Source: Abelmoschus esculentus (Eukaryota > Streptophyta > Magnoliopsida > Malvales > Malvaceae). From it: a stretch of DNA of 64,000 nt. The position numbers and the translations under genes were made by a program. Shown here one piece after another: positions 51,011 to 62,190 of this stretch (positions are counted from its first letter, which is position 1; every line of letters starts with the position of its first letter). A model generated the notes under the pieces. The model saw only the letters and a list, made by a program, of their open reading frames with translations, was not told the origin of the DNA and did not search any database. The stretch lies in NCBI GenBank assembly GCA_035048815.1, contig JAUCBN010000018.1:13358001-13422000 (forward strand), written 5' to 3'.

Positions 51011-52984
51011 GTTCAAATTTTAACCGTGTAAAAAGCTTAGAATTTGAGATTAATCTGTATAATTTTGTTTAAACGCCCATAATTAACTATTTCAACTCAT
51101 AAAATTTAATTTTATAACATTTGGTTTTCGTTTTGTTGGGATTAAAACTTTCATGTCTAAATGGGTTTTATAGAGAATCCATTCGAATTTTAATCGACTA
51201 AAAAGAATAAAATTTAAGATTAATCTATTTAATTTTGTTCAAACGCCCGGAATTAACTATTTGAACTCATAAAATTTGATTTAATAACATTTGGTTGTTG
51301 TTTTGATGGAATTAGAACATGCATGTCTAAATGGGCTTTATAGAGAATCCGTTCGAATTTTAACCGAGTAAAAAGCTAAAAATTTTAGATTAATATGTAT
51401 AAATTTGTTAAAACGCTCATAATTAACTATTTGAACTCATAAAAGTTGATTTAATAACATTTGGTTTTCGTTTTGTTGGAATTAAAAGTTGCATGTCTAC
51501 ATGGACTTTATAGAAAATCCTTTCAAATTTTAATCGAGTAAAAAGCTGAAAATTTAAGATTAATTTGTATAATTTTGTTCAAAGGCCCATAATTAACTAT
51601 TTGAACTCAAAAAATTTTATTTAATAGCATTTGGTTGTCGTTATTTAGGATTAAAACTGCATGTCGAAATGGGCTTTATATAGAATCCGTTCGAATTTTA
51701 ACCGAGTAAAAAGATTAAAATTTGAGATTAATTTGTATAATTTTTTTCAAATGCCCATAATTAACTATTTGAACGCATAAAATTTTATTTCATAAAATTT
51801 GGTTGTCTTTTTGTTGGGGTTAAAACGTGCATGTCTAAATGGGCTTTTTAGAGAATTCATTCGAATTTTAACCGAGTAAAAAGCTAAAAATTTTAGATTA
51901 ATCTGTATAATTTTGTTCAAACGCTCATAATTAAAATTTTGAACACATAAAGTGTCTTTAATAATATTTGGTTGTTGTTTTGTTGGGATTAAAACTTGAT
52001 TGTCTAAATGGTATTTATATAGAATCCATTCGAATTTTAACCAAGTAAAAAGCTTAAAATTTGAGATTAATCTATATAATTTGTTCAAATTCTTATAATT
52101 AACTATTTGAACTCATAAAAGTTTATTTTATAACATTTGGTATTCGTTTTGTTTGGATTAAAAGATGCATTTCTAATTGGGCTTTGTAGAGAATCCGTTC
52201 GAATTTTAACCAAGTAAAAAGCTTAAAATTTGAGATGAATTTGTATAATTTTGTTCAAACGCCCATAATTAATTATTTGAACTCATAAAATTTAATTTAA
52301 TAACATTTGGTTATCGTTTTGTTGGGATTAAAACATGCATGTTTAAATGGACTTTATAGAAAATACGTTAGATTTTAACCGAGTAAATAGCTGTAAATTT
52401 AAGATTAATTTTTATAATTTTGATCAAACGCCCATAATTAACTATTTGGACGCATATAATTTAATTTAATAATATTTTGTCATCGTTTTGTTGGGATTAA
52501 AACGTTCTTGTGTGAATGGGACTTATAGTGAATCCGTTCCAATTTTAACCGAGTAAAAAGCTTAAAATTTTAGATTAATCTGTATAATTTTGTTTAAACG
52601 CCCATAATTAACTATTTGAACTCATAAAATTTAATTTTATAACATTTGGTTTTCGTTTTGTTGGGATTAAAACGTGCATGTTTAAATGGGTTTTATAGAG
52701 AATCCATTCGAATTTTAATCGAGTAAAAAGATTAAAATTTGAGATTAATCTGTATAATTTTGTTCAAACGCCTGTAATTAACTATTTGAACTCATAAAAT
52801 TTGATTTAATAACATTTGGTTGTCGTTTTGATGGAATTAGAACATGCATGTCTAAATTGGCTTTACAGAGAATCTGTTCGAATTTTAAACGAGTAAAAAA
52901 CTAAAAATTATAGATTAATATGTATAAATTTGTTCAAATGTTCATAATTAACTATTTGAACTCATAAAAGTTGATTTAATAACA

Positions 52985-53060
52985 TTTGGTTTTCGTTTTG
53001 TTCAAACGCCAATATTTAAAATTTTGAACACATAAATTGGCTTTCATAATATTTGATTGT
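52985..53060. repeat. Truncated satellite monomer junction
   Basis: GGTTTTCGTTTTGTTC runs straight into AAACGCCAATATT, joining two different phases of the monomer at the shared string TTTTGTTC. Roughly 110 bp of a monomer is missing. Confidence 0.8.
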
Positions 53061-55663
53061 CGTTTTGTTGGGATTAAAACGTGAATGTCTAAATGGGCTT
53101 TATAGAGAATCCGTTCGAATTTTAATCGATTAAAAAGCTTTAAATTTGAGATTAATCTGTATATATTTTGTTCAAACGCCCATAATTAACTATTTGAACT
53201 CAAAAAATTTTATTTAATAACATTTGGTTGTCGTTATTTGGGATTAAAACTGAATGTCTAAATGGGCTTTATATAGAATCCGTTCGAATTTTAACCGAGT
53301 AAAAAGCTTAAAGTTTGAGATTAATCTGTATAATTTTTTTCAAACGCCCATAAATAACTATTTGAACTCATAAAAGTTGATTTTATAGCATTTGGTTATC
53401 GTTTTGTTGGGATTAAAACGTACATGTCTGAATGGCCTTTATCGAGAATCCGTTCAAATTTCAACCGAGTAAAAAGCTTAAAATTTGATATTAATAAGTA
53501 TAATTTTGTTCAAACGCCCAGAATTAACTATTTGAACTCATAAAATTTGATTTAATAACATTTGGTTGTCTTTTTGTTGGGGTTAAAATGTGCATGTCTA
53601 AATGGGCTTTATAGAGAATCCGTTCGAATTTTAACCGAGTAAAAAGCTTAAAATTTGAGAGTAACCTATAAAATTTTGTTCAAACGCCTATAATTAACTA
53701 TTTGAACTCATAAAATTTAATTTAATAACATTTGGTTTTCGTTTTGTTGGGATTAAAAGTTGCATGTCTAAATGGACTTTATAGAAAATCCGTTCAAATT
53801 TTAATCGAGTAAAGAGCTGAAAATTTAAGATTAATTTATATAATTTTGTTCAAAGACCCATAATTAACTTTTTGAACTTATAAAATTTTATTTAATAACA
53901 TTTGGTTGCCGTTTTGTTGGGATTAAAACGTACATGTCTAAATGGGCTTTATCGAGAATCCGTTCAAATTTTCACCGAGTAAAAAGCTTAAAATTTGATA
54001 TTAATCTGTATAATTTTGTTCAAACGCATAGAATTAACTATTTGAACTCATAAAACTTGATTTAATAACATTTGGTTGTCTTTTTGTTGGGGTTAAAACG
54101 TACATGTCTAAATGGGTTTTATAGAGAATCCGTTCGAATTTTAACTGAGTAAAAAGCTTAAAATTTGAGATTAATCTGTAAAATTTTGTTCAAACGCCCA
54201 TAATTAACTATTTCAACTCATAAAATTTGATTTAATAACATTTGATTTTCGTTTTTTTGGGAATAAAAGTTGCATGTCTAAATGGACTATATAGAAAATC
54301 CGTTCAAATTTTAATCGAGTAAAAAGCTGAAAATTTAAGATTAATTTGTATAATTTTGTTCAAAGGCCCATAATTAACTTTTTGAACTCATAAAATTTTA
54401 TTTAAAAACATTTTGTTGCCATTTTGTTGGGATTAAAACGTGTATGTCTAAATGGGCTTTATAGAGAATCAGTTCAAATTTTGACCGAGTAAAAAGCTTA
54501 AAATTTGAGATTACTCTATTTAATTTTGTTCAAACCCCCATAATTAACTATTTGAACTCATAAAATTTGATTTAATAACATTTGGTTATCGTTTTATTGG
54601 GATTAAAACGTGCATGTCTAAATGGACTTTATAGAAAATACGTTAGAATTTTAACCGAGTAAAAGGATAAAAATTTAAGATTAATTTGTATAATTTTATT
54701 CAAATGCCCATAGTTAACTATTTGAGCATATAATTTAATTTAATAATATTTGTTTGTCGTTTTGTTGGGATTAAAACGTTCTTGTCTAAATGGGCTTTAT
54801 AGAGAATCCGTTCGAATTTTAATTAAGTATAAAACTTAAAATTTGAGATTAATCAGTATAATTTTATTCAAACGCACATAATTAACTATTTGAACTCATA
54901 AAATTTGATTTTATAACCTTTGGTTGTCGTTTTATTGGAATTAAAACGTGTATGTCTAAATGGGCTTTATAGAGAATTCGTTCAAATTTTATCCGAGTAA
55001 AAAGCTTAAAATTTCAGATTAATCTGTATAATTTTGTTCAAACACCCATAAATAACCATTTGAACTCATAAAATTTGATTTTATAACATTTGGTTGTCGT
55101 TTTGTTGGAATTGAAATGTGTATGTTTATATGGGCTTTATAGAGAATCTGTTCGAATTTTAACCGATTAAAAATCTTAAATTTGAGATTAATCTGTATAA
55201 TTTTGTTCAAACGCCCGTAATTAACTATTTGAACTCATAAAATTTGATTTAATAACATTTGGTTGTTGTTTTGATGGAATTAAAACATGCATGTCTAAAT
55301 GGGCTTTATAGAGAATCCGTTCGAATTTTAACCGAGTAAAAAGCTAAAAATTTTAGACTAATATGTATAATTTTGTTCAAACTCCCATAATTAAAATTTT
55401 GAACACAAAAAATTGGCTTTAATAACATTTGGTTGTCGTTTTGTTGAGATTAAAACGTACATGTCTAAATGGGCTTTATAGAGAATCCGTTCAAATTTTA
55501 ACCGAGTAAAAGCTTAAAATTTGATATTAATAAGTATAATTTTGTTCAAACGCCCAAAATTAACTATTTGAACTCATAAAATTTTATTTAATAACATTTG
55601 GTTGTCTTTTTGTTGGGGTTAAAACGTGCATGTCTAAATGGGCTTTAAAGAGAATACGTTCGA

Positions 55664-56010
55664 TTTTTTTTATAGAAACGACCTCATTAAAAAAAACTAT
55701 AGCCAATCACCCCGAGAGGTGATAAGGCCCCTATGGGGAAAAGAGTACCCAAGATATTATTGAGAAGAAGAGTAAAACCTCTCCGAGTTTACGGAAACCC
55801 GAATGAAATCGGGAAAGAAACAATCAAAAGAGGATGAGGTAAAAGAACCTAAAGCCTTATTAGCTTGAGCGAGGTAGGCTCAGCTAGCCGAGAGCACTGG
55901 AGGGATGCATCATTAATTGATGTATAATCGGTGAAAGGTTTTTGCGCATTGGCAACAGTTATCCAAACCGGTTGGAGATGATTGTTATGAACAAAATCAT
56001 TACGGCGGTT
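55664..56010 (-). other. LINE2 3' region and poly(A)
   Basis: The minus strand continues beyond RT with a short degraded coding tail (VWITVANAQKPFT near 55940-55975) and then about 270 bp noncoding, ending in AAAAAAAA. No RNase H domain is seen. Confidence 0.7.
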
Positions 56011-58280
56011 CTATAAATTCCATAAAACCGTAAGAAGAAGCGAAAATTGGTGCAAAGAGAGGAAACCAGCAACATCAGAAAGCCACTGATGGGGGGAAGT
56101 ATAAGCATTGGAAAAAATTTGAGAGGGAAGTCCTGCCAAAAGGAGAGCCTCCTTAGAACTAGGACAATCTCGCATAGCATGGAGGGAGGATTCAATGGCC
56201 ATGGTACAAATAGGGTAAACCCCTGGGCCAAGATTGGCATGAAGGATTTTCAGACCAGAGGGTAGTGCATCATGACATAACCGCCAACCAAAGGAACGAA
56301 CTTTGGGCAAAGTAGGCAATTTAGATAAAATTTTCCAAAGTTTAGAGGGCCAGTTAACAGGCCCTGGCTGCAACTGCAAAAATTGATAACCAGAACATAC
56401 TGAATAGATACCAGCATCATGGTGACCCCAAAGTGTGGTGTCTTTGATATCATTTATAATTGGAACATTAAGTATGGTATTAGCATCTTCATGGGAAAAA
56501 TACTCCTTTACCTTTGGTTCATCCCAACGGGGTAAATTGTGTACCATGAAAGCACCTGCACAAAGAGGGACTTCATCGTTTATCTCATAATCACCATAAA
56601 GATGTACAGGCTGAGAACCACCCCACTTGTCAAAGTGTATCTGAACGTTACTGGAAATGCCAGGACGTTTGAAAAAGCCATTGCGAAGCTTAGAGATAGA
56701 AATGCTAAGACCTTTCCAAGCAAAGGATGAACTCTGAGTATAATCAGAATCAAGGACTGAGCCCGTCGGATAGTACTTGCATTTGTATACCTGACTAAGA
56801 AGGTTATCAGGCTCACAAAGTAACCGCCAAAGTTGTTTACCTAGCAAAGCGATATTAAAGTGGTGAAGATCACGAAATCCTACACCACCAGCAGCTTTCG
56901 GTAGACAGACAATGTTCCAAGGAAGCAAGTGCCACCCTCGTTTGTCAGCTTTCCCAGACCACCAGTATCGATGTATCGCGGTGGTCATGTCATCAATAAT
57001 ATTTTGTGGCAAAAGGTAACAAGACATAACGTATTGAGGCATAGATTGGATAACAGATTTAATGAAGATTTCTCTACCGCTAAAAGAAAGGAGATGTTTA
57101 TCCCAAGTACTTAGACGAGCATTCATATTGTCTCTGGTGAAGCCCAAGGCGACAGTTTTGTTTTTTTCGATAAGAAGAGGAACTCCTAGATAAATACCAG
57201 GGTCATCCACTTCTCGCACCTGGAGAATATCATTGATATCCGTCCGAAGTGAAGTGGAAGTTTTTCGTGAAAAAAAGATAGTAGATTTTTCAAAGTTCAC
57301 AGCCTGCCCAGACGAGGTGGCGTAAGTATGCATAGTGTCCTTAAGCCGTTGAGCTTCTATAGTTGTGTTTTTGATGAAAACGATACAATCATCTGCAAAG
57401 AGAAGATGGTTGACACGGGGCCCATTCCTACTGGCACAAAGTCCGGGGAGGTAACCATTTCGTTGCTCAGCATTGAGCAAAGCTGAAAGGCCTTGAGTAC
57501 AGAAAAGAAACAGAAAAGTGGAGAGAGGGTCCCCTTGCCTCAGACCTCTATTGGGTTTGAAAGGGCGTGAAAGAGAGTCATTGATACGAACTTGAAAAGA
57601 TACTGAGGAAACACACCTCATAATAAGGGAAACCCAACTTGGATTGAAGCCTAGGTGGGACATAATTTGTTCAAGAAAAGGCCATTCAACACAGTCGAAG
57701 GCTTTTTCTATATCTAGCTTTAAGCTAGCACCTTTGGCCAAGGAAGTGACATCAGTATTTAAAGTATGGATGAGCTCATGAGCAATAAGAATGTTATCAG
57801 TAATATTCCGTCCGTGAACGAAAGCAGCTTGATTGCCACTGATACATAAGGGTATAATAGATTTTAGACGATTAACTAATACTTTCGAAATAGTTTTATA
57901 GATAACCGTGCAAAGACTAATCGGCCAGAGATGTCGCATCGTAGTAGGGTCGCTTATTTTGGGAATAAGAACAATAATGGAACGATTGACCTCTTCTATA
58001 TTAACAAACCCTCTCAGAAGTCCGAGACAGAGATTGGTAAAATCTTAGCCAAGGATATTCCAGTACTTTCGGAAGGTCGGAAAGCCATCGACTTCTGGGG
58101 CTTTCCTCGGGTCAATATCACGAAAAGCAACAGAGACTTCATCTGCTGTGAAGTCCTTGTTGAGATCATTGTTCATTGATTCGGTAACAATAGATGGAAT
58201 GTTATCCAAGATGGAAGACGCGATAGTAGGAGAGGAAGATGTAAAAAGGTTTTGAAAGTAATTAATAACAGTAGACATAA
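56011..58280 (-). pseudogene. LINE2 ORF2 reverse transcriptase and zinc-binding C-terminus
   Basis: RT copies LINE RNA at the nicked target. An uninterrupted stretch of 642 codons (57939 to 56011) carries KASLKLDIEKAFDCVEW-like sequence, GLRQGDPLSTFLFLF, the active site NHLLFADDCIVFIK, and FSGREIFIKSVIQSMPQY. Near the C-terminus comes a zinc-binding RT-associated region (LWKILSKLPTLPKVRSFGWR, PICTMAIESSLHAMRDC). The beginning of the domain (SSPTIASSILDNIPSI, DIDPRKAPEVDGFP) lies in other frames at 57940-58280 with a stop in between. This is the best preserved large coding region in the window. Confidence 0.9.
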
Positions 58281-59470
58281 TGTCAATAGTGTTGGTTTGC
58301 CATATATTCTGGTGGTTATAAAGCCCAGCAATACGATTCTTTCGCCTTCGGCTATTTGCCCTAGCATGAAAAAAGAGGTGTTTTTATCACCATGCTCTAA
58401 CCAGTGTGTCCGAGCTCGTTGAGCCCAATAAATTTCCTTCGCATTGAGCAAGCTATCAAGCTCACTTTTAGCAGAAATAAAATTTTGAATATCCGAATCT
58501 GAGAGCTGGCATTTGAGACACATATTGATAAAGTCGTTCAGCTGAGTTATACGCTTATTTGATTTAATGCGCTTATTAATTTGCCATTTACCTAAGAATC
58601 GTCCAATATCTTGAAGCTTCTTAAGAGTCGAGCAGGTTTGGTCAGACCAGATCTCTATGATTCGGGATAGTACATCGAGGTTATCAGCCCAATAGTTCTC
58701 ATATCGGAAAGGGGTATTAAGACGGTTAGATCGCAGAGTTTGTAGAGGGTTAGTATCCATTAAGATAGGGCAGTGGTCAAAGCGTGCCTGGAAAAAGGAT
58801 ATAGCTTGGCAATTAGGAAAATAAAGGAACCATGCGGAGTTACCAAGGAACCGATCAATTCTTTCCAAAATGGTACCGGTTGTACGGCTTGTTCTAGTCC
58901 AAGTGAAACAACCAGATGTCGGTTTACAATCGAAAAGATCATTCTTATCAAGACAATCTCGAAAGTTATTAATTTGCGAACGTGCACAGCGAGAACCATC
59001 TTGTTTTTCATAGTCAAAAAGAATTTTATTAAAGTCTCCCCTAAAAGCCAGGAAAGGGTTGAGGTTGATTTAAGAGAGTCTATTAGCTGCCAAGTTTTAT
59101 ATTTGTTTGAAGTTTCGGGAAAGCCATGTAAGCTAGGAAAATGAAATCTTAATGTCCCAAAGGAAATAAGGACGTCAATATGACGATCCGAATAGGAAAG
59201 TAAATCAATTAAGGTTTTGGCATTCTAGACAATAACAAGCCCAATAAAAGAAGGCCTGGGATCAATGGCTATGCAGCCATGCATGCCAAGTTTATGCTTA
59301 ATCTGTTCCATATTGTGTGTGTTCAATCTAGTCTCACAAAGAAAGAGACAATCGGCATCATGCTTGATAGTAGCACGTTGTAATGCATGAACTGCCTGGG
59401 TGGTGCCAAGACCCTGCAGTTCCAACATAGGATTTTCAGTTCTCTCGACGGGGTTGATCACAGTCAACCT
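58281..59470 (-). pseudogene. LINE2 ORF2 endonuclease and linker
   Basis: The apurinic-type endonuclease nicks the target. The N-terminus begins around KILCWNCR near 59425, with a one-base frame change before GLGTTQAVHALQRA, then ADCLFLCETRLNT near 59330. The C-terminal end reads ERIDRFLGNSAWFLYFPN and ARFDHCPILMD near 58755-58865; the usual serine of the SDH motif is phenylalanine while the histidine remains. A linker with AKEIYWAQRARTHWLEHGDK precedes another frameshift near 58370. Several frames are needed to read it through. Confidence 0.85.
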
Positions 59471-60190
59471 CCGCTGAAGAGTTTTTTGCGCTGCTCATCC
59501 CAGCTATAGCAGTTCTGGCCTTAATTTCGTCAAAAGACCTTAGAATACGAAAGAAAGAATATTTGAAACTTATATAGAAAAGTGGGAATAATAAAAGAAA
59601 GGAAATATAACACCACAATCGGTTCATATAGAGAACACATAGGTAAGGATGCAAATCCAGTTTAACAATCCTAATATTAAGAGTCATCCACGAATTAGAG
59701 ACATCATGAAAGATGTTGAAATATTCCCTTTGTAAGGGTGGCATATTCAGAGCAGAAAAAAACCGTAGAAAAGAAAGAAAGTAGACAAAACAGACAGATA
59801 TAGAAGGGTTAGTTTGGTGAATCTCATACCAGCAAATTGGAAGAACAAAAAAGATCTTAACAGAGAAATAGAAAGAATAAAAAAACAAAAACTTCAAGGT
59901 ATTATTATTTCAAATAAAAACGAACATCAAGACAAGAAAATGAAAAACAAAGCCTAAGTGGCCACATGTTCTTAACAAAGACAAAGTGAAGAAAAATAGA
60001 CCGAAGAAAAGAAAAATATTGAGAAGAAAAAACCAGAAGAGAAAAGGCATCATGCATGAAGACAACATGTTGTAAAACAAGAATTGTCGGAGCATTGCCA
60101 AGGCCCAGACAGTTCCAAAAGAAAATAATCATTTTGCTCGGCGGGGTTGATCAGGGTCAACCTCCGCCGCAGAGTTTTTTGCGTTACTCA
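59454..60190 (-). repeat. Duplicated ORF1-ORF2 junction in LINE2
   Basis: A stretch of about 50 bp at 59454-59500 (minus-strand protein KNSSAEVDCDQPRREN) is repeated at 60136-60190 (KNSAAEVDPDQPRRAK). Each is followed by an endonuclease start: KILCWNCR...GLG at 59425 and MIIFFWNCLGLGNAPTILVL at 60132. The second quickly loses similarity. The 0.6 kb between (59500-60080) has no recognised domain. Possible causes are a template switch between related LINEs or a tandem duplication. Confidence 0.8.
60129..60132 (-). promoter_or_regulatory. ATGA overlap of ORF1 stop and ORF2 start
   Basis: On the minus strand the ORF1 stop TGA and an ATG opening MIIFFWNCLGLG overlap as ATGA. Such overlaps can couple translation of a second ORF to termination of the first; whether that occurs here is inference. 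The ORF2 start used here is the duplicated, short-lived one. Confidence 0.55.
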
Positions 60191-61200
60191 TCTCAACTTT
60201 CTCCAAAGGTGCCGTGCTAGCTCTTGGTCGCTTGACCCTAGTAGATTCATCTAAGGGAGGAGTTCTCTTAGCACCTCGACTTGAGGTTGGTCGAGCCGGA
60301 CGCTTAGGCGTTGGCGTAGAGTCGAGCCATTCAGCTGCCTCCAGGAAATCATGGTCATTGGCTAGGTCGGCCTCCAACTCTTGGAATTAGGATCAGAAAG
60401 ACTCATATTCCCCATGTTGGTGTTGGACTGTTGCTTAGTAGTAATATTAGAGCTTTGATCAGGAAAAATCATTTGCAGCGGCTGCGAAGGATATCGACGA
60501 GCATAGAGCTTACTAGGGACTGTTGGGAGGAGTCTGGGACCTTTGGGAATATTAATCTGCGGTTTAGTATTTGGAGTAGACTCATGGCCATTGGTCGGAA
60601 GGGATGCCAAAGGGGCTTTACCCGTTGCATTGTTTGTATTGGTGCTGGAGGTTTGGGAGGACATAGGCATTTGCTGGGCATTAGTATCATTGGTAATATA
60701 ATGGATACGACCTCTTTGAGTGGGTTGTGAATCCTTCTTGTTAGGGACATAACTCAACTAGTCACCAAAAGGAAGTTGTTCAGGTCGCGATTCCACCGGG
60801 ATTGAACAAAAGTCTAAGGAATGGCCAACATGGACACAACAATAACAAATTGTAGGAAGACGTTCACATTGGAGAAGACAAACCTTGTTGAGGGCTCACC
60901 CCCAAGTGCAACACAGCGCCGAATAGGCTGCGTGACATCTATCGACAAACCAACCCTCAGGTAATCAACCATGTTGAGGTCAATTTTCCTCGTATCAATT
61001 TTCGTTACAGCTCCAATAATGGACCCAAGGGACATGCCAATATCACTAGCCGATTCCTCCGTGGCTAGAAAAACGTGTGGGATGTTGTAAATACACACCC
61101 AAATGTTCATCTTTGAAAAGGAATATTTATCAGGCGTGATAGAAGGATTGTACGGAGTAAGAGCAAGCCATTCATCTTTGTATGTCCAAGGTCCTCTTGA
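60129..61200 (-). pseudogene. LINE2 ORF1 (RNA-binding, CCHC zinc knuckle)
   Basis: ORF1 of plant LINEs binds the element RNA. From the right, RGPWTYKDEWLALTPYNPSI and IWVCIYNIPHVFLATEESA (61110-61180) match the conserved part after the DUF4283-type domain, then VDYLRVGLSIDVTQPIRR. A complete CX2CX4HX4C knuckle (CYCCVHVGHSLDFC) lies near 60811-60853, after CERLP. A low-complexity basic C-terminus (KRPARPTSSRGAKRTPP) ends in RRAK and TGA at 60129-60131. Frameshifts near 60890, 60760 and 60370 break the frame. Confidence 0.85.
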
Positions 61201-61794
61201 TAGTACATCATCCTATTTGCAAAATATGAGAGGGAAGGGCAGATTTATATAGTAAAGAAGGAGTTTGAAGTAGACTAAGAGTATAATTGAAAGAAGTAGA
61301 GAAAGATGAAAAGTAAAAGAGGAAGAAGTGACTATAAAATATAGATAAAATATAATAAAATATCTGAGGTATGTGAGAGCAAATAGGATTCAAAGTTACC
61401 CAAGTAAAAAAACAACATGAAAGAATTTGGTGTGGAGTAGGAATGGAAGAATAAAATATAAACACTTCTCTAAAAAGTAGAGTTTTAACAGAGAAGTACT
61501 TAGAACATAAGCGAATTTTGGCAAAAGGAGAAGCACTCAACATAGTGAGAGTAACAGACGTGTGACTAATATTTAAGGTTTGTTCGTTTCACCATGAGAG
61601 GTGTTGGTGGGAACCCAAAAGAGGGTTGGCATGTTAAAAAGAACGATAAGTAACATGGAACAATATAAGATAAAGAAGAAAACAAATATAAGGTATATCG
61701 AAAACGAGAAAATAAAAACGAATTAGCCCATGCATGGAACCGGAGATACACGGTAATGCATCTTTGCATAAGACATCGGTATAGCGTACGAACC
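61201..61794 (-). other. LINE2 region upstream of recognisable ORF1
   Basis: It should encode the N-terminal DUF4283-type part of ORF1. I can only read weak traces close to 61200 and a stop just before DDVLSRGPW. The rest is not recognised. Confidence 0.5.
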
Positions 61795-62190
61795 AAACAT
61801 ACAAGCTCGGACGTCCTCCACAAAACTCCTCACGGATGACCGCACGATAAACATGCGAGCTCGGACAGTTGCGTCCACCATAAAACTCCTCACGAACGAC
61901 CGCACGACTGACTTGTCTGGTTTGCCTTGAACGCAGACGCGACAAACAGGCACACCGCAAATTATTTGGAGGACACAACAGAAAATGTGGAGGCTTGGGC
62001 GCCATGGCAGTGGAAGGCCAAACATGCAAGCTGGGATAACTGCGTCTACCATAGAACTCCTCACGGATGACCGCACGACTGACTTATCTGGTTTACCTCG
62101 AATGCAGACACGGCAAACAGGCACACCACAAATTATTTGGAGGATCCAACAGAAAACGTGGAGGCCTGGCCGCCATGGCAGCGGAAGGCC
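61795..62190 (-). repeat. Tandem repeats of 171 bp in LINE2 5' region
   Basis: Two units of about 171 bp (61849-62019 and 62020-62190) share CACACC, AATTATTTGGAGGA and CGCCATGGCAG. A partial unit of 54 bp is at 61795-61848. All contain CTCCTCACG followed by GACCGCACGA. This resembles the repeated promoter monomers of some L1 5' regions, which is inference. Confidence 0.88.

Larger units (their letters stand above)
42954..55663. repeat. Satellite array, 170-bp monomer, about 75 copies
   Basis: The array runs 12.7 kb with an AT-rich monomer of 170 bp. Anchors AAAAAGCT recur exactly 170 bp apart at 53641, 53811, 53981, 54151, 54321, 54491. Conserved blocks include GCATGTCTAAATGGGCTTTA and AATTAACTATTTGAACTCAT. 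Subtypes can be told apart: A (GATATTAATAAG), B (TTGTCTTTTTGTTGGGGTTA), C (GGTTTTCG, AAGTTGCATG, GGACTTTATAGAAAA), D (GGTTGCCG, TTGACCGAG) and E (AATTAAAATTTTGAACACA). The length suits a nucleosome-phased centromeric or pericentromeric satellite, which is inference. ORFs in it are chance. Confidence 0.95.

Noticed and set aside
43006..55210. Minus-strand ORFs of 60-107 codons in the satellite
   Set aside because: They repeat the same monomer translation with random ends and have no start context or domain; they follow from the monomer lacking stops in one frame.
42954..55663. CENP-B box in the satellite (TTCGAATTTTAACCGAG)
   Set aside because: It has TTCG and a CCG, but the fixed A and the CGGG positions of the box do not line up, and CENP-B boxes are not established in plants.
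61849..62190. 171-bp LINE repeat as the origin of the 170-bp satellite
   Set aside because: The lengths agree by chance; the two sequences share no visible similarity.
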